Assembly (NCBI GenBank): GCA_025526995.1
Contig: JAHLKG010000020.1
Span: 496,001 to 560,000 of the forward strand
DNA length: 64,000 nt
Source: Powellomyces hirtus
Lineage: Eukaryota > Chytridiomycota > Chytridiomycetes > Spizellomycetales > Powellomycetaceae
Direction: 5' to 3'
The notes below the pieces were generated by a model. It did no database searches and had not been told where the DNA came from. It saw only the letters and a program-made list of their open reading frames with translations. The position numbers and the translations under genes were made by a program. Below, one piece after another: positions 31,811 to 44,400 of the stretch (position 1 is the first letter of the stretch; each line of letters starts with the position of its first letter).

Positions 31811-33102
31811 CTGTAGCTAGTAGATCGGCGGTTTGACCGTAGATTCTAGCATGTATTTGACTTTAACATATATAGGGCGGCCACCAATACCCGAAGCATT
31901 CCGGCTCTTGTGTGAGAGGTCAGATTAGCTCAGAAGCGTAGAGTCCCCACGCCTGCCAGTCGTTTGTTGTGTGTATAGGCGCCGCGTCGCGTGGGTGCGC
32001 CACATACTGCGCCACGACTCGTTCTTTCATGGCCGATGTGTGCCAGCTCCCTTACAGTTAACATAGAGCAAAAGGGGCCGGCAACACACATACACAAATA
32101 TGTATATATACACGTCGGCTCCTTGCGTGACATTTCTTGCGCTTACAACGAATGAAGAAAACAGACTATAAAGCCAAAATTACAGGGCTGAAGGCTCCCG
32201 GTGGAAGCTGCACTCACAAAATGTCCTTACGTTTTCCATGCCCATTGGAGCTGAAGCCATGGTAAGGTCTACCTTTCTCCAATGTGTGGTGGTCCGCGTG
32301 TTGATACCAACGAAATGCTAGCATTGATCGCTCTTGATCGCATACAAGAGCTCGCATTTCCCCGTTACATCCGTATCCGCATTGTGCGGTGAAAGGGCTG
32401 AAAAGCTTATCCCATCTTGTGGAAAGTGCACCCGACTGTGAGACATACACATTGCATTTGAACTCTCGGCCGAGGTGCTGAAGCCAGCTCAGGTGGAGGC
32501 AAAGCGATGTATCGTCATTGATCCAGCAAGCTACCGTTTTCAGCAATACTATCTATTGTCTAATTGTACATTGAGACCTATTATGTAGTGATCACGAGAG
32601 AATTGATGAAGGATGCGGACAGCTGACAGGGCGAAGCGAGAGTGCCCCTATGCCTTGTCAGCACACATTCAAGCGCGTTGTTAAATCACTTGTGTCTTTG
32701 AGCTTCTTGACAGGGGAATGCTCATATTGGCGTGCGAGATGGATTCAACACCAATGACCGTTGGCCTTGCTGGAACGCTGTATCAGTAAAGAATGAGCGG
32801 GTTGACCACTCCTTGGTGTATATGCGTTTTGTCGTTCGGCGCTTTGATGATGGGCATGTAAACTCTTCCTGAACGGATGCTATATACTTTTCAAAAAAAC
32901 AGTCCGGTTGTTCTGTCAGTATTTTGAACTGTTGAACTAGTCATGGCAGGAAGAACGTCCGGCGGGGGGAAACTAGAAATAGCATCGTTGGTCAGCAGCC
33001 TGTCAGCACCAGCCATCACCGCCAAACACTCCCGACGTCGACCAACTCATACCACCATTTCTCAAGCCCATTTCCAATGAAACTCTTGCGCATTCAAACG
33101 CC
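31811..33102. other. intergenic region with one doubtful minus-strand ORF
   Basis: A 110-codon minus frame at 32214-32546 has even, protein-like composition (CNVYVSQSGALSTRWDKLF) but no known domain and no clear splice partners. Otherwise nothing is seen in this 1.3 kb. Confidence 0.35.
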
Positions 33103-36100
33103 ATGACTACCAACAACCAGCATTACGATGTTGCTAGGAGGCTGCTTGCAAACGAACGTTATTTGCTATGGTTATCGCCCGAGGAAGCCCGGATATTCGT
33201 CCGCGCTTGTTCCGACCAGACCGCATGGAAGAACTTTATGAATGGAACTTTGACGCTCATCCCACCAAAGAAAGGTGCAGCACGGACCATTTTTGTTAGG
33301 ATAAGCCGTTCGATCCAAGGATTAACTGTTGTGCGTGGTGTTTTAGATGTATTGATATACCCAATTGAGGGCAAGGACGCTGGCGTCCCTCCCGTGCCAT
33401 TTTCGAAAGTGGCGAACGCCCGGATACGGCAGATGATATTTGAACAGCTTATACCAGACCTGTTCCCACAAAATTTGGATCAGTGCAGCGCCCTGGCTCC
33501 GAGGGCTGCGTCCATACAACCATTACCGGGCTTCCCGCCACTACCTCCTGTCAATACAAACTTGCTAAAATCAACTGAGGAATTTGAGATATATGACGAA
33601 TCTGGTATGATCCAGGATGCACCTTAGATCCTTTTCTTGAAAACAGCAGTACTGAGCAGAGATGCGTTTTAACTTAAAGATGATGAAGAAACATCTACGG
33701 AGTCCCCGTATTCCAATCTAACAGTCCTGAATCTGGATGTCCCGATAGATGATATGTATTATAGTTTTGATTATGACGCGGAGCTCATGGTCAGCGAACC
33801 CGATGAAGCGGTAAGTTGAGGCAGATGAATGCAATCAATGAGTTCCCGCATCAGGCTCATCACGTAGATCAACAACCAGGATGGTGACGCGAGCGAGCGT
33901 TCAGCTTCACCGCATCCTGAACAGGGTGCTGAACAAGAGAACGTGAGTCCTGTTCTGAAGCGATGCCTTCTTGTTCCCTTTGTGCTCACCCCGCATACTC
34001 TACGTCGTTTTCAGACGGAGGACGCTGCCGATGTTCATGCTAGCCTGAAGGTATGGAGATGCGTGATCATCAATAGCGCTCATATTGTATGCAACCAAAC
34101 TCACGTCATCTTTATGCAGTATTTATTTATGATCGTCAAAGGATCGGACCCCGTTCGAGTCGAAAGCATTAAGCAGCTCCTTGACGAAGTACGGCCCAGC
34201 AGATCCAAATGGGTATGTGTGTCGCGATCATGACTTCCAGTTCCTTCGCAACATTACGCTGACACCTATCTCTAGGCCAGTGATAATATTGGGCAAGAAG
34301 AGCTTTATATAAGCCTGGACAAATCATTGCAGGATCTTAAAGGCTATGCGGTAGGGTCCCTTGATACTCGTTGGACACGAATTCATTCGTTAAGGCTCAT
34401 ATGTCAGTGCGCAACTAGGCGCATTCATATCCATTTCTGAAACCAGTACAAAAACGCGAGGCCCCTGATTACTATGATGGTAAGCAGACACACTTCTGAT
34501 CATGTTGAATGTATGCGATTGCTCATGTGTCTTGAACCCTGTCATAGTCATAAAAAATCCAATGGACTTGGGCACTGTAAGTTTTCTGCAACTGGTGAAG
34601 CTTTGTGTTCAACTCTTTTGACTCTCTCTCTCTGATCATTGCAGATGACAACGAAGCTAGAACGCCATCAGTATACCAGCAAGAAAGAATTTGCTGATGA
34701 CTTGGCTCTTATTTGGAACAACTGCATGCAGTATAACCTGCATCCACCGGTAACCTACTTCCGCTTTTTTTAAGACCGGTGTGCATCAATCAGATCACTG
34801 ATTGAAGTGTTTTCAGGACAATATATACCGCAGACACGCCAACGCGATGAGGCGCAAAACATCAGACCTTTTGAAAAAGATACCTGAGATTACAATTGTT
34901 AAAGTAGCGGGGGATGAACAGGAGTCAGATGATGAAGATGGTCAGTTTTTATGCCCTAGTTCTGTCATGTCGGCTGCCATTCTCTGATTGTCTGCGTAAC
35001 TGTAGGCCATGAAAACGGGACCAAAGAGGTCAATGGCACATCCGCCATTGGGGATAGTGAGACAGTCAACGGACATGTACATGAAGAACCTACGGTATGC
35101 TGTTCGCTCGCGCTATGTTTTCCTGATAGCTTTGCTGATACGATTGTGTTGGTATTAGGAGCATAGTCAGGCATCTGCTGAGGGGCCGCAATTCGGCGGT
35201 GACGACCATGAACAAACGCCCGTTGATGAGGATGTCATTCCGTTGGAGACCGCCGTCCCGCTTCCAGCGGAAGACACAGTGCCAGTTCCATCAGAAGAGA
35301 TCCTGGATAAAGGGTCAACGCAAGAGCGCAAGTACAAGGAGATCGCAAAAGCAGTCGTGCGCGAGCGATGCGTAAGTGACCAATTATTGTAAATATCGGT
35401 TCTTGAAAGTTAACCCAACGTTATCTGCAGACACGCAGAACAGAAAATCTCAAAAGACCATTTGGGGAATCCCCAGCACTCATACCCACAAGTCAGAGTC
35501 TTGGAGCGTCGGTCGATGACGAAATGGAGTATATCCGACGCAACAAAAAGCGGCGACTTGATTATTACGAGCCCACTGCGGCAATGGCACGAAAGCGAAA
35601 AGCAGAGGAAATCATTGACGAAGATGATTACCGCCATGTGTTTGAGGAAAGCTATTTTCCAGAAGTCAAGTATCCGGAGGGATGCGTGCCTGGGTTGCAT
35701 CAGCCCAAATTTGGCTTCCCAGGCAAAGAATTGGACCGGAGTTTGTTGTTCGAGGATCCGACGTATGTTACTTCTGACATATTTGCTCTGTGCACCTCGT
35801 GTGGCCTCTACTGAGATGCGCAAATCTTCCAGCGGTGTACTGTCAGATCTCCCATCCCTATCCGACTATCCCGAGCTGTTCCCAAAGCACAAGGGTGCGT
35901 TGGAGAAGCAGGTCGATCAGAACATCAAGGAGTTGCAACGAGTGAAAGATCTGCACGCAAAGATCGTTGCACGAGAAGTAAGTCTGCTCGTGACTCCAAG
36001 CTGTTACAGAGGCGATGAGCTCACATGATAACGCTAGGCGGACGTGCCCGAGGAGCCCGAGCGGAAACCTACTGCACCGTATCAACCCCCGAAAACGCAA

Positions 36101-37616
36101 GATCCGCTACCACTGCTGGCAATGAACAAAGAAGCGGCAACGGCAATCTGCCAGCAGAGTGTCTCCAAGATCCTTCTGCACGCTGGGTTTGATGGTCAGT
36201 TTCGTTCCCCACCTTGATTTCGCATGTTTGTGTTCTCGTCACTAAGATCTCCGTTGCGGATCTCAGTCGCTTCAGAGTCGGCTCTCGCTACTTTGACCGA
36301 CACCTTTACGGACTACTTCCTGAACTTAGGAAAGACGATGCGGGCATTTTCTGACAAGTTCTCGAAGACAATGTCGGCAGAGGTATGTATGCATCCCCAC
36401 GCTCGTAAGTTACCGCTCAAGTCAAAACTGATATTTTTGATTCTTTGAGGATATTCTGACCCACACTCTGCAAGAAAATGGCGTCGAAACTCCCAGCCAG
36501 CTTGACCAGCATGTCCGCCTAGACATTGATAGATACGGCGATAAGTTAACCCATCTCCGCCGCAAGCTATCGTATGCCTACAAGGACATGGTGAAGGTAC
36601 GTTACTTGAAGCCCACATCCATTGTACGATGGATTACTCATTGTCTGTGATGTTTCTCAGGACGATGAAGATGCTGGCGACATTGATGTGGAGGAAGCCG
36701 CAGATGATATTGTCAGGTAGGACCCTGACCAGTCAGGCACATATTTTTGGAGCATCTTGCTAACGTTTCACGCCCTCGCTCAGCGGCAACTTCTTTGGAG
36801 ATCTCGATATGCTCAATCTCCGAGAACTGGGCATCGACGGTGTCACTAGCGTAAGTGGGCAGCTACAGCTGCACGCGGGTCCGGTCATTCCCCTCACGTT
36901 GTCCTTGCAGATTCCGAGAGATCTTTGGAACAAAAAGTCAGGCAAACCGCGACCTATTCGCGCCCGCGTGCGTAGACGAGCGACACATAGAGAGGAAGAG
37001 CCAGGTGAGTTGACACACAGCCTTGTAACAATACAAGCATAGACGTGAACGTAGATATCCTTCTTTTCCCCGTTGCAGCGGCTCCGGAGGAGACTCAAGG
37101 CAAGCCATCGACCCTGCCATGGAGGCCTGTGCGACTCAAGAACGTGATTGGACTTTTGCGCCCCTACTATAAAGAAAAGATGAAAGCGGGTGACATGGTT
37201 GAGGTACGTCAGTGTGTCGGCTCGCGAATATACTACGCAAAGACACCACCTTCGCTCATCATCTTGTGCCACTTCATATCATGCAGGACGAGCAGAAAGC
37301 TCCAAATACACTAAAGAGCAAGGCGCACTTGGCAGCGGCCAAGATGGGTCGCAAGCGCGCCGCAGCGAGCAGTGCGCACGATGACGCGGCCAAAAAGAAA
37401 AAGAAGGGGCCGGACCCCGCTGTGAAAGCGCAGCGAGAAGCTGACAAGGCGCGGAAAGCGCAGGAGAAGGCCGATCGGCAAAAGCTCCGCGAGGAGCAGA
37501 CAAAGAACAAGAAAGCAAAGGTATTGTGTAAAAGATGCAGGTTGTTAGTCGTGGATTGCGCCATGCTGATATCGCTTTCTTCTCGTTAATAGGGCAAGAA
37601 GGCGGCCGCGGGATGA
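33103..37616 (+). CDS. SPT7: SAGA complex subunit Spt7 (bromodomain + histone fold)
   Basis: A many-exon gene. Exon 1 is 33103-33604 and splices in phase to 33680. The bromodomain is assembled from three exons near 34412-34830: AHSYPFLKPVQKREAPDYYD, then the VIKNPMDLGT segment, then FADDLALIWNNCMQYN. An acidic linker and basic stretch follow. The Bromo_TP-type histone fold lies near 36130-36360 (AICQQSVSKILLHAGF, DTFTDYFLNLGKTMRAFSDK). The conserved Spt7 tail is GNFFGDLDMLNLRELGIDG, and the gene ends in Lys-rich repeats at the stop 37614-37616. Spt7 scaffolds SAGA with Ada1/Taf10 partners and reads acetyl-lysine on histones. Some internal introns are not individually fixed. Family identification is firm. 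Confidence 0.92.
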
Positions 37617-37885
37617 GGAACTCTCACGTCCGTCCTACTGGGTCAGATAACCTTACGCCCGTTTTGGCTCGGAGACTGCTTATTTGCCCCTCGAACAGAG
37701 GGAGAAGGACATTTTTCTTGTAGTTTATTTTTGTTTGTAGAGGGATATCATTAAATACAGGAGCCACAAAGCTCCTCCATCCCCTAAATTGATCCAGTCC
37801 ATGTGAATGATGGAGTGCAGATGTGTATGGGGTGCGGGAGACGGACAAAAATTTGATGTGAGGTAGAGAAGGGATGATATTGTCT

Positions 37886-38508
37886 TTATCCGAGTCGATC
37901 GCTCATAAAGTCTTCCTCGGTCATCTTCTCGATTTGTTTCTTGCGGAAGTCCTTGGCCAACCGTGGGTCGTCTCCCTCGATTGCCAAACCCTGTTTGCGA
38001 GATACCGACATGTTACGAAAATTTGACGTGTCTGACTGTTCGGACAAGAAACAAATGGAAAAGATTATAGAAACGTACCATGGCGGGTGTCTTTGCCGGG
38101 ATCACATAGTGGTTGTCGCAGTTGGGGCAGAACTCATCTTCTTCCTCATAGTTGCTATGATTCATAGCATTCGATTTGTGTGAGTCACAAGGGGTATGTC
38201 GCCTTTCGCCGCTAACGAGTACGCCGATTCGGAAAGCAGAGCAGCCGTACACACCTCATATCTTTCCGGAACACCTTTTTGCACTTCTTGCACGCGAAGC
38301 ACATCTCCAACGTCTTTCTTTGGATATCAGAAACATAGCCCATACGTGAGCAAAACATTCCGCGGAAAGCATCGTGCTTTTTTCGGCCCAGATGTTCTGT
38401 CTCACCTTAACGGGTGATCCGACACTTCTCCGTGGCACTCTGGACAGTCGAACCATTTTTTGCAGCAGGGTGCCCGGACGGATACTTGGGCATTCAGGAT
38501 GTGTTTAC
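37886..38508 (-). CDS. CHY-type zinc-finger protein (5' end unresolved)
   Basis: Minus-strand exons encode, in order, GKHILNAQVSVRAPCCKKWF continuing to DCPECHGEVSDHPLR, then MCFACKKCKKVFRKDM, then EEDEFCPNCDNHYVIPAKTP, and finally a charged tail to the stop at 37886-37888. The spaced CxxC, CC and CxxCxxxxxDH groups are those of the fungal CHY zinc-finger family, which binds several zinc ions. Homologues function in mitochondrial intermembrane-space zinc handling or ubiquitin ligation, so the role here is open. The first clear exon begins at 38508 behind an AG acceptor in phase 1. The initiating exon must lie upstream within about 500 bp, but I could not choose it. Confidence 0.75.
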
Positions 38509-39095
38509 CTAGGTCAAGTGGACGGCATCAGCGCGAGGGTTCTGCAGACGCGTATATGAAGAATGTATATGCATACACATTTGGTCTCGCTGCAGGTGAT
38601 CAGGCAACGTTTGTGGTTGGCGGTTATGCAGTAGCTAGTGCTTTATGGATTTTAGAAGCTGTTGAGTACACAATTGTTAGACCACAATTTGCCTGCTGTG
38701 GAGAGGGTGCTTCTTCGCGTTCATTCCTTAGAATCCCTACAAAAATTGCCTTGTGCTTACTGTGAAAAAATGTCTTTATGTAGTTCCACCAGAGTGACGA
38801 GATTGCTACAAGAGACACTAGTGTCTAGTCGATGCTTTCAACAAACGTGTGCTTGGGGAATCCTGCGCGTGGACAATGTCAAACTTGGGGGACTTGGGAG
38901 CGATACTTGGTCATTTCGCGTGGAGTTTGGTTGCTGCGGCAACAACAAGCAACGGGTGGGGTAGGGATTCGATTTGAGCGATGAGACTGTCAACGGCAAA
39001 ACAATCCTCATACCGTACCCAGTGCTTTGACACGCCAGCATCCATAGAGAGTTTTACTTTTCCCTCAACTTTCACTTACCTACACAGCCGCAAAA

Positions 39096-39504
39096 ATGGG
39101 TCACAAGTGAGTTCGACTGCCCTCCGGTGGAGAAGCTGTGTATTCGATGCTGACCGAGGGTTGCTCTGAAATAGGTGGTGGGGTAACATGTCGCACCAGA
39201 ACGGATTCTACGAATACGGTCTGTCGCCGTTCCACATGAAGACCATGAAGGGATTCTTCAACCCAGGGGCCTTCCGATTCGCCAAGCGTACCGCTCGTCA
39301 GGCGCTTTTCATCGGTCCCCCTGCTCTCGTTTTCTTCACCGTTAAGGGATGGGCGGAGAGAAAGGTACGTTGTAGTTGTCTCGATCGAGCTCGCAAAAAT
39401 GCGGTAATGCTCACCAAAATCCCTGTCTTCTTTTCTGATTGCAGTTCGAGTACTACAACCGCAAGGAGTACTTGATGAGCCCTGAGCACCAGCACGCGCA
39501 CTAA
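39096..39504 (+). CDS. QCR8: cytochrome bc1 complex subunit 8 (QCR8)
   Basis: Three exons: an 11-nt first exon (39096-39106, MGH plus part of Lys), then 39175-39364 and 39445-39504. They join to 86 residues, the usual size of about 80-95. The sequence shows the Trp/Gly-rich N-terminus (KWWGNMSHQNGFYEYGLSPF) and a single TM helix (ALFIGPPALVFFTVKGWAE). The C-terminus is Tyr-rich (FEYYNRKEY). It is a small structural subunit of mitochondrial complex III that sits beside cytochrome b. The tiny first exon would be missed by simple ORF calling. Firm. Confidence 0.93.
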
Positions 39505-40004
39505 AGCTCGTCACAAAATACTGTGTTACAGTCAGCATATTTCCAATAAACCACACTTATTATAATCAATCTACGCCCTGAAAGCACAATTGGGGACTCT
39601 GGAATTGTGGACCTGTAACCCAGAGACAGAGCATGGAATGAAATGAACAGAAAAAGCAAGAGATACTATGACAAAAGAGCGTTCTGGGTAGAATTACGGG
39701 TGCCATGATATTCCCACCCTGGGATTATGATCAAAGAGTTGGACTGCGCACGCAATGCTTCATACGGTTGAACCCTTTCGTGATCGATCGATATTTGGAT
39801 GTAAGCTCACAGGGCATGGATATGTGAAGTATTATGGGGAGGTGTCAATTGGCATTCACTCCATCTACGGTAATCGAGAGGACACTGGGGCTTGTATGCA
39901 GAACTTTAGATGCTAAAAAGCAGCCTTATATCTTATGACCCCCCTATTCTTGAGCGGGGATGAGGCGTGATTCCGCCCCGTTGGCATATGCCTTATTGCT
40001 GATG
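39505..40004. other. intergenic spacer between convergent genes
   Basis: 3' regions of QCR8 (+) and cyclin L (-). No gene seen. AATAAA-like signals lie soon after the QCR8 stop (near 39545). Confidence 0.5.
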
Positions 40005-41200
40005 TTAAGATGGAGGTGCGTCGTAATTGTAGCTTTCCAGTTCCGCAAGGGTTAGAGGTAACCCTTTCCGTGGTGGTCTCCGATACAAATTCAGAAGGTG
40101 TCCCGATATGTAAGTCATATCTTCAAGGTTTGTGTCAAAAACTTCCCACCATGGTGGCTCTGTGGGAAGCTTCACTTTGTGCACTCGCGCGCTCAGGAAT
40201 ATGGCCGCGCATGCTATTGTCGACGGTTGATAGCAAACATAGATATTCGTTCGCAATCTGAGTATCAACGTCTGATTAGTAAGGTGTGAATATCGACAGG
40301 AGATGCGATAGCACGTACCCGTCGTTCAGGTAGTTCCAAGCGGTCTGCGCTAGTTCTTCATTTTCCGCAATGTCAAGGCTTTGCATGTAGTTAATCATGA
40401 AACCGTGAGGCTGCTGTACTTGTACGTTGAATCCCAATTTGCACAGGATTCTCATCTCGCCAGAGGCTAGACCATCCTTGAAACCATTATACTGCTAATC
40501 AACACAGGCAGGGATGCGTCAGCGCAGAGATGCGGACCCGTTCTGAGGAGTGCGCTCAATCTACTTACGAGTCCGGCGTACGATTCCACCCGTGGTGTTA
40601 CATCTCGATACTGGTCAATGAGCCATGCAAACACATTGATGATGTCTTTAATCTTGCGGGGAGTTTCCTCCACTTTCGATGCGAGAAAGACTGCCCCCAT
40701 GGCTATGTCCTACTTGAATACTATGAGATCAGTCGTGCCTTCCATGACAAAATATAGCATCCAGACGTATCACTTCGATTGACGTACTCTCACGGAAGCA
40801 AGCTTCAAAGATGCCATATAGTAGTACCGCTGTAACAGCACTTGGGCGGTAGCCATGGCCACTTGCGGCCTGCGGGTTTTCGGAGTACGAGGTTGCGGGC
40901 GGTTAGTTTCGTTCTTCCCGTGACACCCCGTCCCTTTTTTGCACTGGCGCCGATGCGCATACCTACAGACGCAGCAGGATTCCGGCGGATTGTATGAGCT
41001 CGCATCCCAGCGCTCTCAGCTCATTTTCCAACGCTAAACAAGAAATGGTATTATGACAGTGATCTTGCAATTGCTAGATAGTGGAATGGCTGCTTCTTAC
41101 CTTTAGGAATGCCGTCCTCTTCGGATGGAGTTCGTTCGAGTTGGGCGACTGTGAGAACCGAATTTTGCAGGCTGAGTTTCCCTGGATCCACCACGGCCAT
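40005..41200 (-). CDS. cyclin L-type cyclin
   Basis: The gene starts at ATG 41198-41200 (MAVVDPGKLSLQNSVLTVAQ). The first exon ends at 41101 at a GTAAGA donor. Later exons give the first cyclin box (ALENELRALGCELIQSAGIL, then VAMATAQVLLQRYYYMASLK and MGAVFLASKVEETPRKIKDI) and the second box (QPSTIACAAIFLSARVHKVK). The stop is at 40005-40007. VEETPRK and the RYYYMASLK stretch are diagnostic for cyclin L/K/T-group transcriptional cyclins, closest to cyclin L, partner of CDK11 in pre-mRNA splicing. The protein ends about 60 residues after the second box, with no Arg/Ser-rich tail such as animal cyclin L carries. Two or three internal splice sites were not set base by base. Confidence 0.88.
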
Positions 41201-41473
41201 GGCAAGCCAAAGCGCTGAGACAAATCAGGTCTGTGCTTCTTCTTGTAAGTATGCGAGAGCCCCGCTGGCTGATTTCAGGATTTCAGGCGACCATTGTTCA
41301 AAATGGAAGAATTGTCCCAGAAGTTTCGATGTCTCGATTTCATTTCGACACGCGACTTGTTTCAAGCAGCTCAATCTTGTTTTTGAACATTACTTCGTTT
41401 TTGCATTCCCGGCAGGCGACCAGACATAGTAGATGCAACGGAAATATAAACAACCCTTACTGCTGTGTCCGCC

Positions 41474-44400
41474 ATGACTGGCACAAAGTTCTCAGCATTA
41501 TATTGTAGTCAGGTACTTGTTTGTCGTCAGACGGGTCAGCGTTTGACCTCAACCCTTACTCCGACTTTATGACATAGTTATACAGGTACCTTGGTTTCTT
41601 CCGCGGAAAATAAGCCTTCTTCGGGGGCTTTCATTGAAATGAGCTGATACAGGAAAAAGAAAGTCAAACCGTGGCAAGATGGTTTTGTGGTGCAGGATGG
41701 GTTGAGGGTACGGACATTGTCCTGCCAATCGTAGCAAGATAATCTTGGACCTCTGACATATCATACTTTGAAGGTGTCTCTCTTTGACGATCGATCGACC
41801 CCGATCGACACCCTTTATGACCACAGTGCGGTGCTGACTGAAGGAGACGAGATCGACTTTGACCGACACTTCTGTACTGTGGAAGCGCCTGTACAGTCCA
41901 ATGAAAGTTGCGCCGTACAGGTTGAAACTCCAAAGGTAGGAAACAGATCAGATTAAGCTCGAGCACCACGAGATCCATTTGTGTAAAAGCACGGCTCCGT
42001 GGGCGAGATGTTCAAATCACATAGCTCAAACGACATACCAATAGAAAGCTCCTACGACACCACGCTACGCGACAGCTCGTCTTCGAGTTCCTCCAGCCAG
42101 CTTGCGGAAACCTCTAGCTTTGACTGTCACGCATAGGGCCCAATTCAGCGCTTCTCCATCTGCTGCGACAACATCGGAACGAGCAGTGACGCCTAGATCG
42201 CCATTGAATGGCTTGCAACGAAATCAAGTATCTCCCCTGACAGAAGGGAGGAACACCATCGAGCTGGAAGATGCAGTTTCCCCTCCGATAGCAAGACAGC
42301 GTCGTGAAGCGCCGCGTGAAGTCTTGCGGCGTGGATTGGAGGACGCAAGCCTGCCTTCGAAAACTGTGCCGCGTTCTGAGACTCCGCCTAAAGTTGTACG
42401 GCGAACAGCGGATGAGCTTCTTAATCTGTTTGGCCAGTCCGATGACGCAGATGCCGACTCCGAAGACGAGGAAACTCAGAACGCTGACGATGCGCAAACG
42501 ATGGGGCATACCTTGGAATTGCCAAGTGGCCGGACAAACGATTTGGCTGATCAGGTGGAGCTGGCAGGCCGGCTTGCATCCCCAATGATTCAACGTGACA
42601 AGGTCGTGCGTCGGACGTCGAATGAGCTTCTCGATCTCTTTGGAGGGTCTGAAGTAGAAGATCCTACACCCTCCTCGCCAACAGAGTCGCCGCCTCAAAC
42701 AGGTGATCGCACCCTGGAACCGCGGAACCGACAGAAGCGCATTTTTCAGGTACCAGAGTCTCAATCAGAGGAAACGACTCAGCAGGTATATCCGCAGTTC
42801 GTATAAACTTGCGTGGGCTTGTCGTTGTTGACCCTACTCCGTAACTCGTAGGGTTCGAAGCGACTTCGAACGCTAGATACTGAGAACATATCACCGTCCA
42901 ACACCGAACAGACAGTTGTATCACGACCGGCAGCAGAACCTGGGCATACACCAACGTCAGTGTAATCGACGATGCTGTGTGTAGGACGTGTTTGTTTAAC
43001 GCGACCCGCTGCAATGCATTCTGATGTGCAATAGGCCGATACCCATAGTCAGTCACGAGGGTCTAGATAGACTGTTCTTCCCAGACATGCAAGGTTGGTC
43101 TGGAGACCCTCCTTTTTTACACTGGCGCACGACGGCGTATACACAATCAATAATGATACATTCATCATATTAGCATGTACCGAGTTGAAAGGCAAAGGAA
43201 TACATCGAGAAATTGCCATTCCTGTTCAATTCGTATGTGCCAGACCACGCCGTTCGTGTGAAGCTGTGAAGCTTTCAATCTCACCTCGGTGACCATACAT
43301 GTAGAGATCTGTTCAGGTGTACAAGGACACCTTCGTCAAAGCGCTCACGGAAAACTTACAAGTTCAATTGACGACCATGGCCATGAACTACCATCGCTTA
43401 CGCGCGGAAAAGATGACCGAGGATTTGACAACTTTCTTGCGGAACCGAGGAATTCCTTTCTATGCCAATTGTCAATTGAGGTACTTCGAAGACGACCCTT
43501 TTCATCTGCATGCTGCTTGTGCATTCATCACCCTCCGGCAGTTGGTATAATGCACCCTTCCAGCGCGGCCTCAGAAGACCGAAAAACTTGATTTTGGCAC
43601 TCGAGAGTAAAGAGCATCACTCGGTGTATTCCAGAGGTATGTCGCCGCAACATCGGGACTGCAAACGAGATGAATTCTTATGTCGAGCTCTCAGATGATC
43701 TGTGGGTCGTTGCCACCTCTCCCGACTTTTCCTCAACCTTCATCGCCCGCAGCCACTTTTATGGGGCCTCGAGGAACACCGCCATTGAGGTACTAAATCA
43801 CTTTGTCCTTGAAGCAAGCCCACGATCTTAGCTCACCTTCAGCAGCTGTGTCCAATGTCGCCACACGATGTCAAATTGGCGGATGCTATGTTACGTCAAA
43901 CGCACGTCGCTTGGGCCATCCGTGTAGCGTCTGCGAGCTCCGAGATCCTCATGATGGCGAATCTCCGCGACAATATTGGCAAGACGCAGCTGCTACCGTG
44001 GATGCTGAGTTCTGCGTCCCAGAACGCATCGGGTCGGACAACGTTCAAACCCCCGTCTGCTGCAGCGCTGGTGACTGCTGAAGCTGCGGATAAGTATAAT
44101 GCGTTGGTGGATGAGGTTGCGGACCAGTTTCATCTTAATCAGGATCAGCGTGCAGTAAGGCGTGTAATCGCTCTGGTTTGAAGATGCTGGACATGGTTAC
44201 TCATTGAAAATTTGCGAAGGTGCTGGAATCGTTTGCTGGAAGCATTTTGAAGCCGTCCGGCAGTCCCATCTGCCTTGTCCACGGAGTAAGTGAAGGCTTG
44301 CTTTCGCATAGCGATTTCATCACTCTGATGCACATAATCTAGGTTTTTGGGGCCGGAAAGAGGTTTGTGATGGCTGCTCTCTGGAAGCCTATTGAATCGA

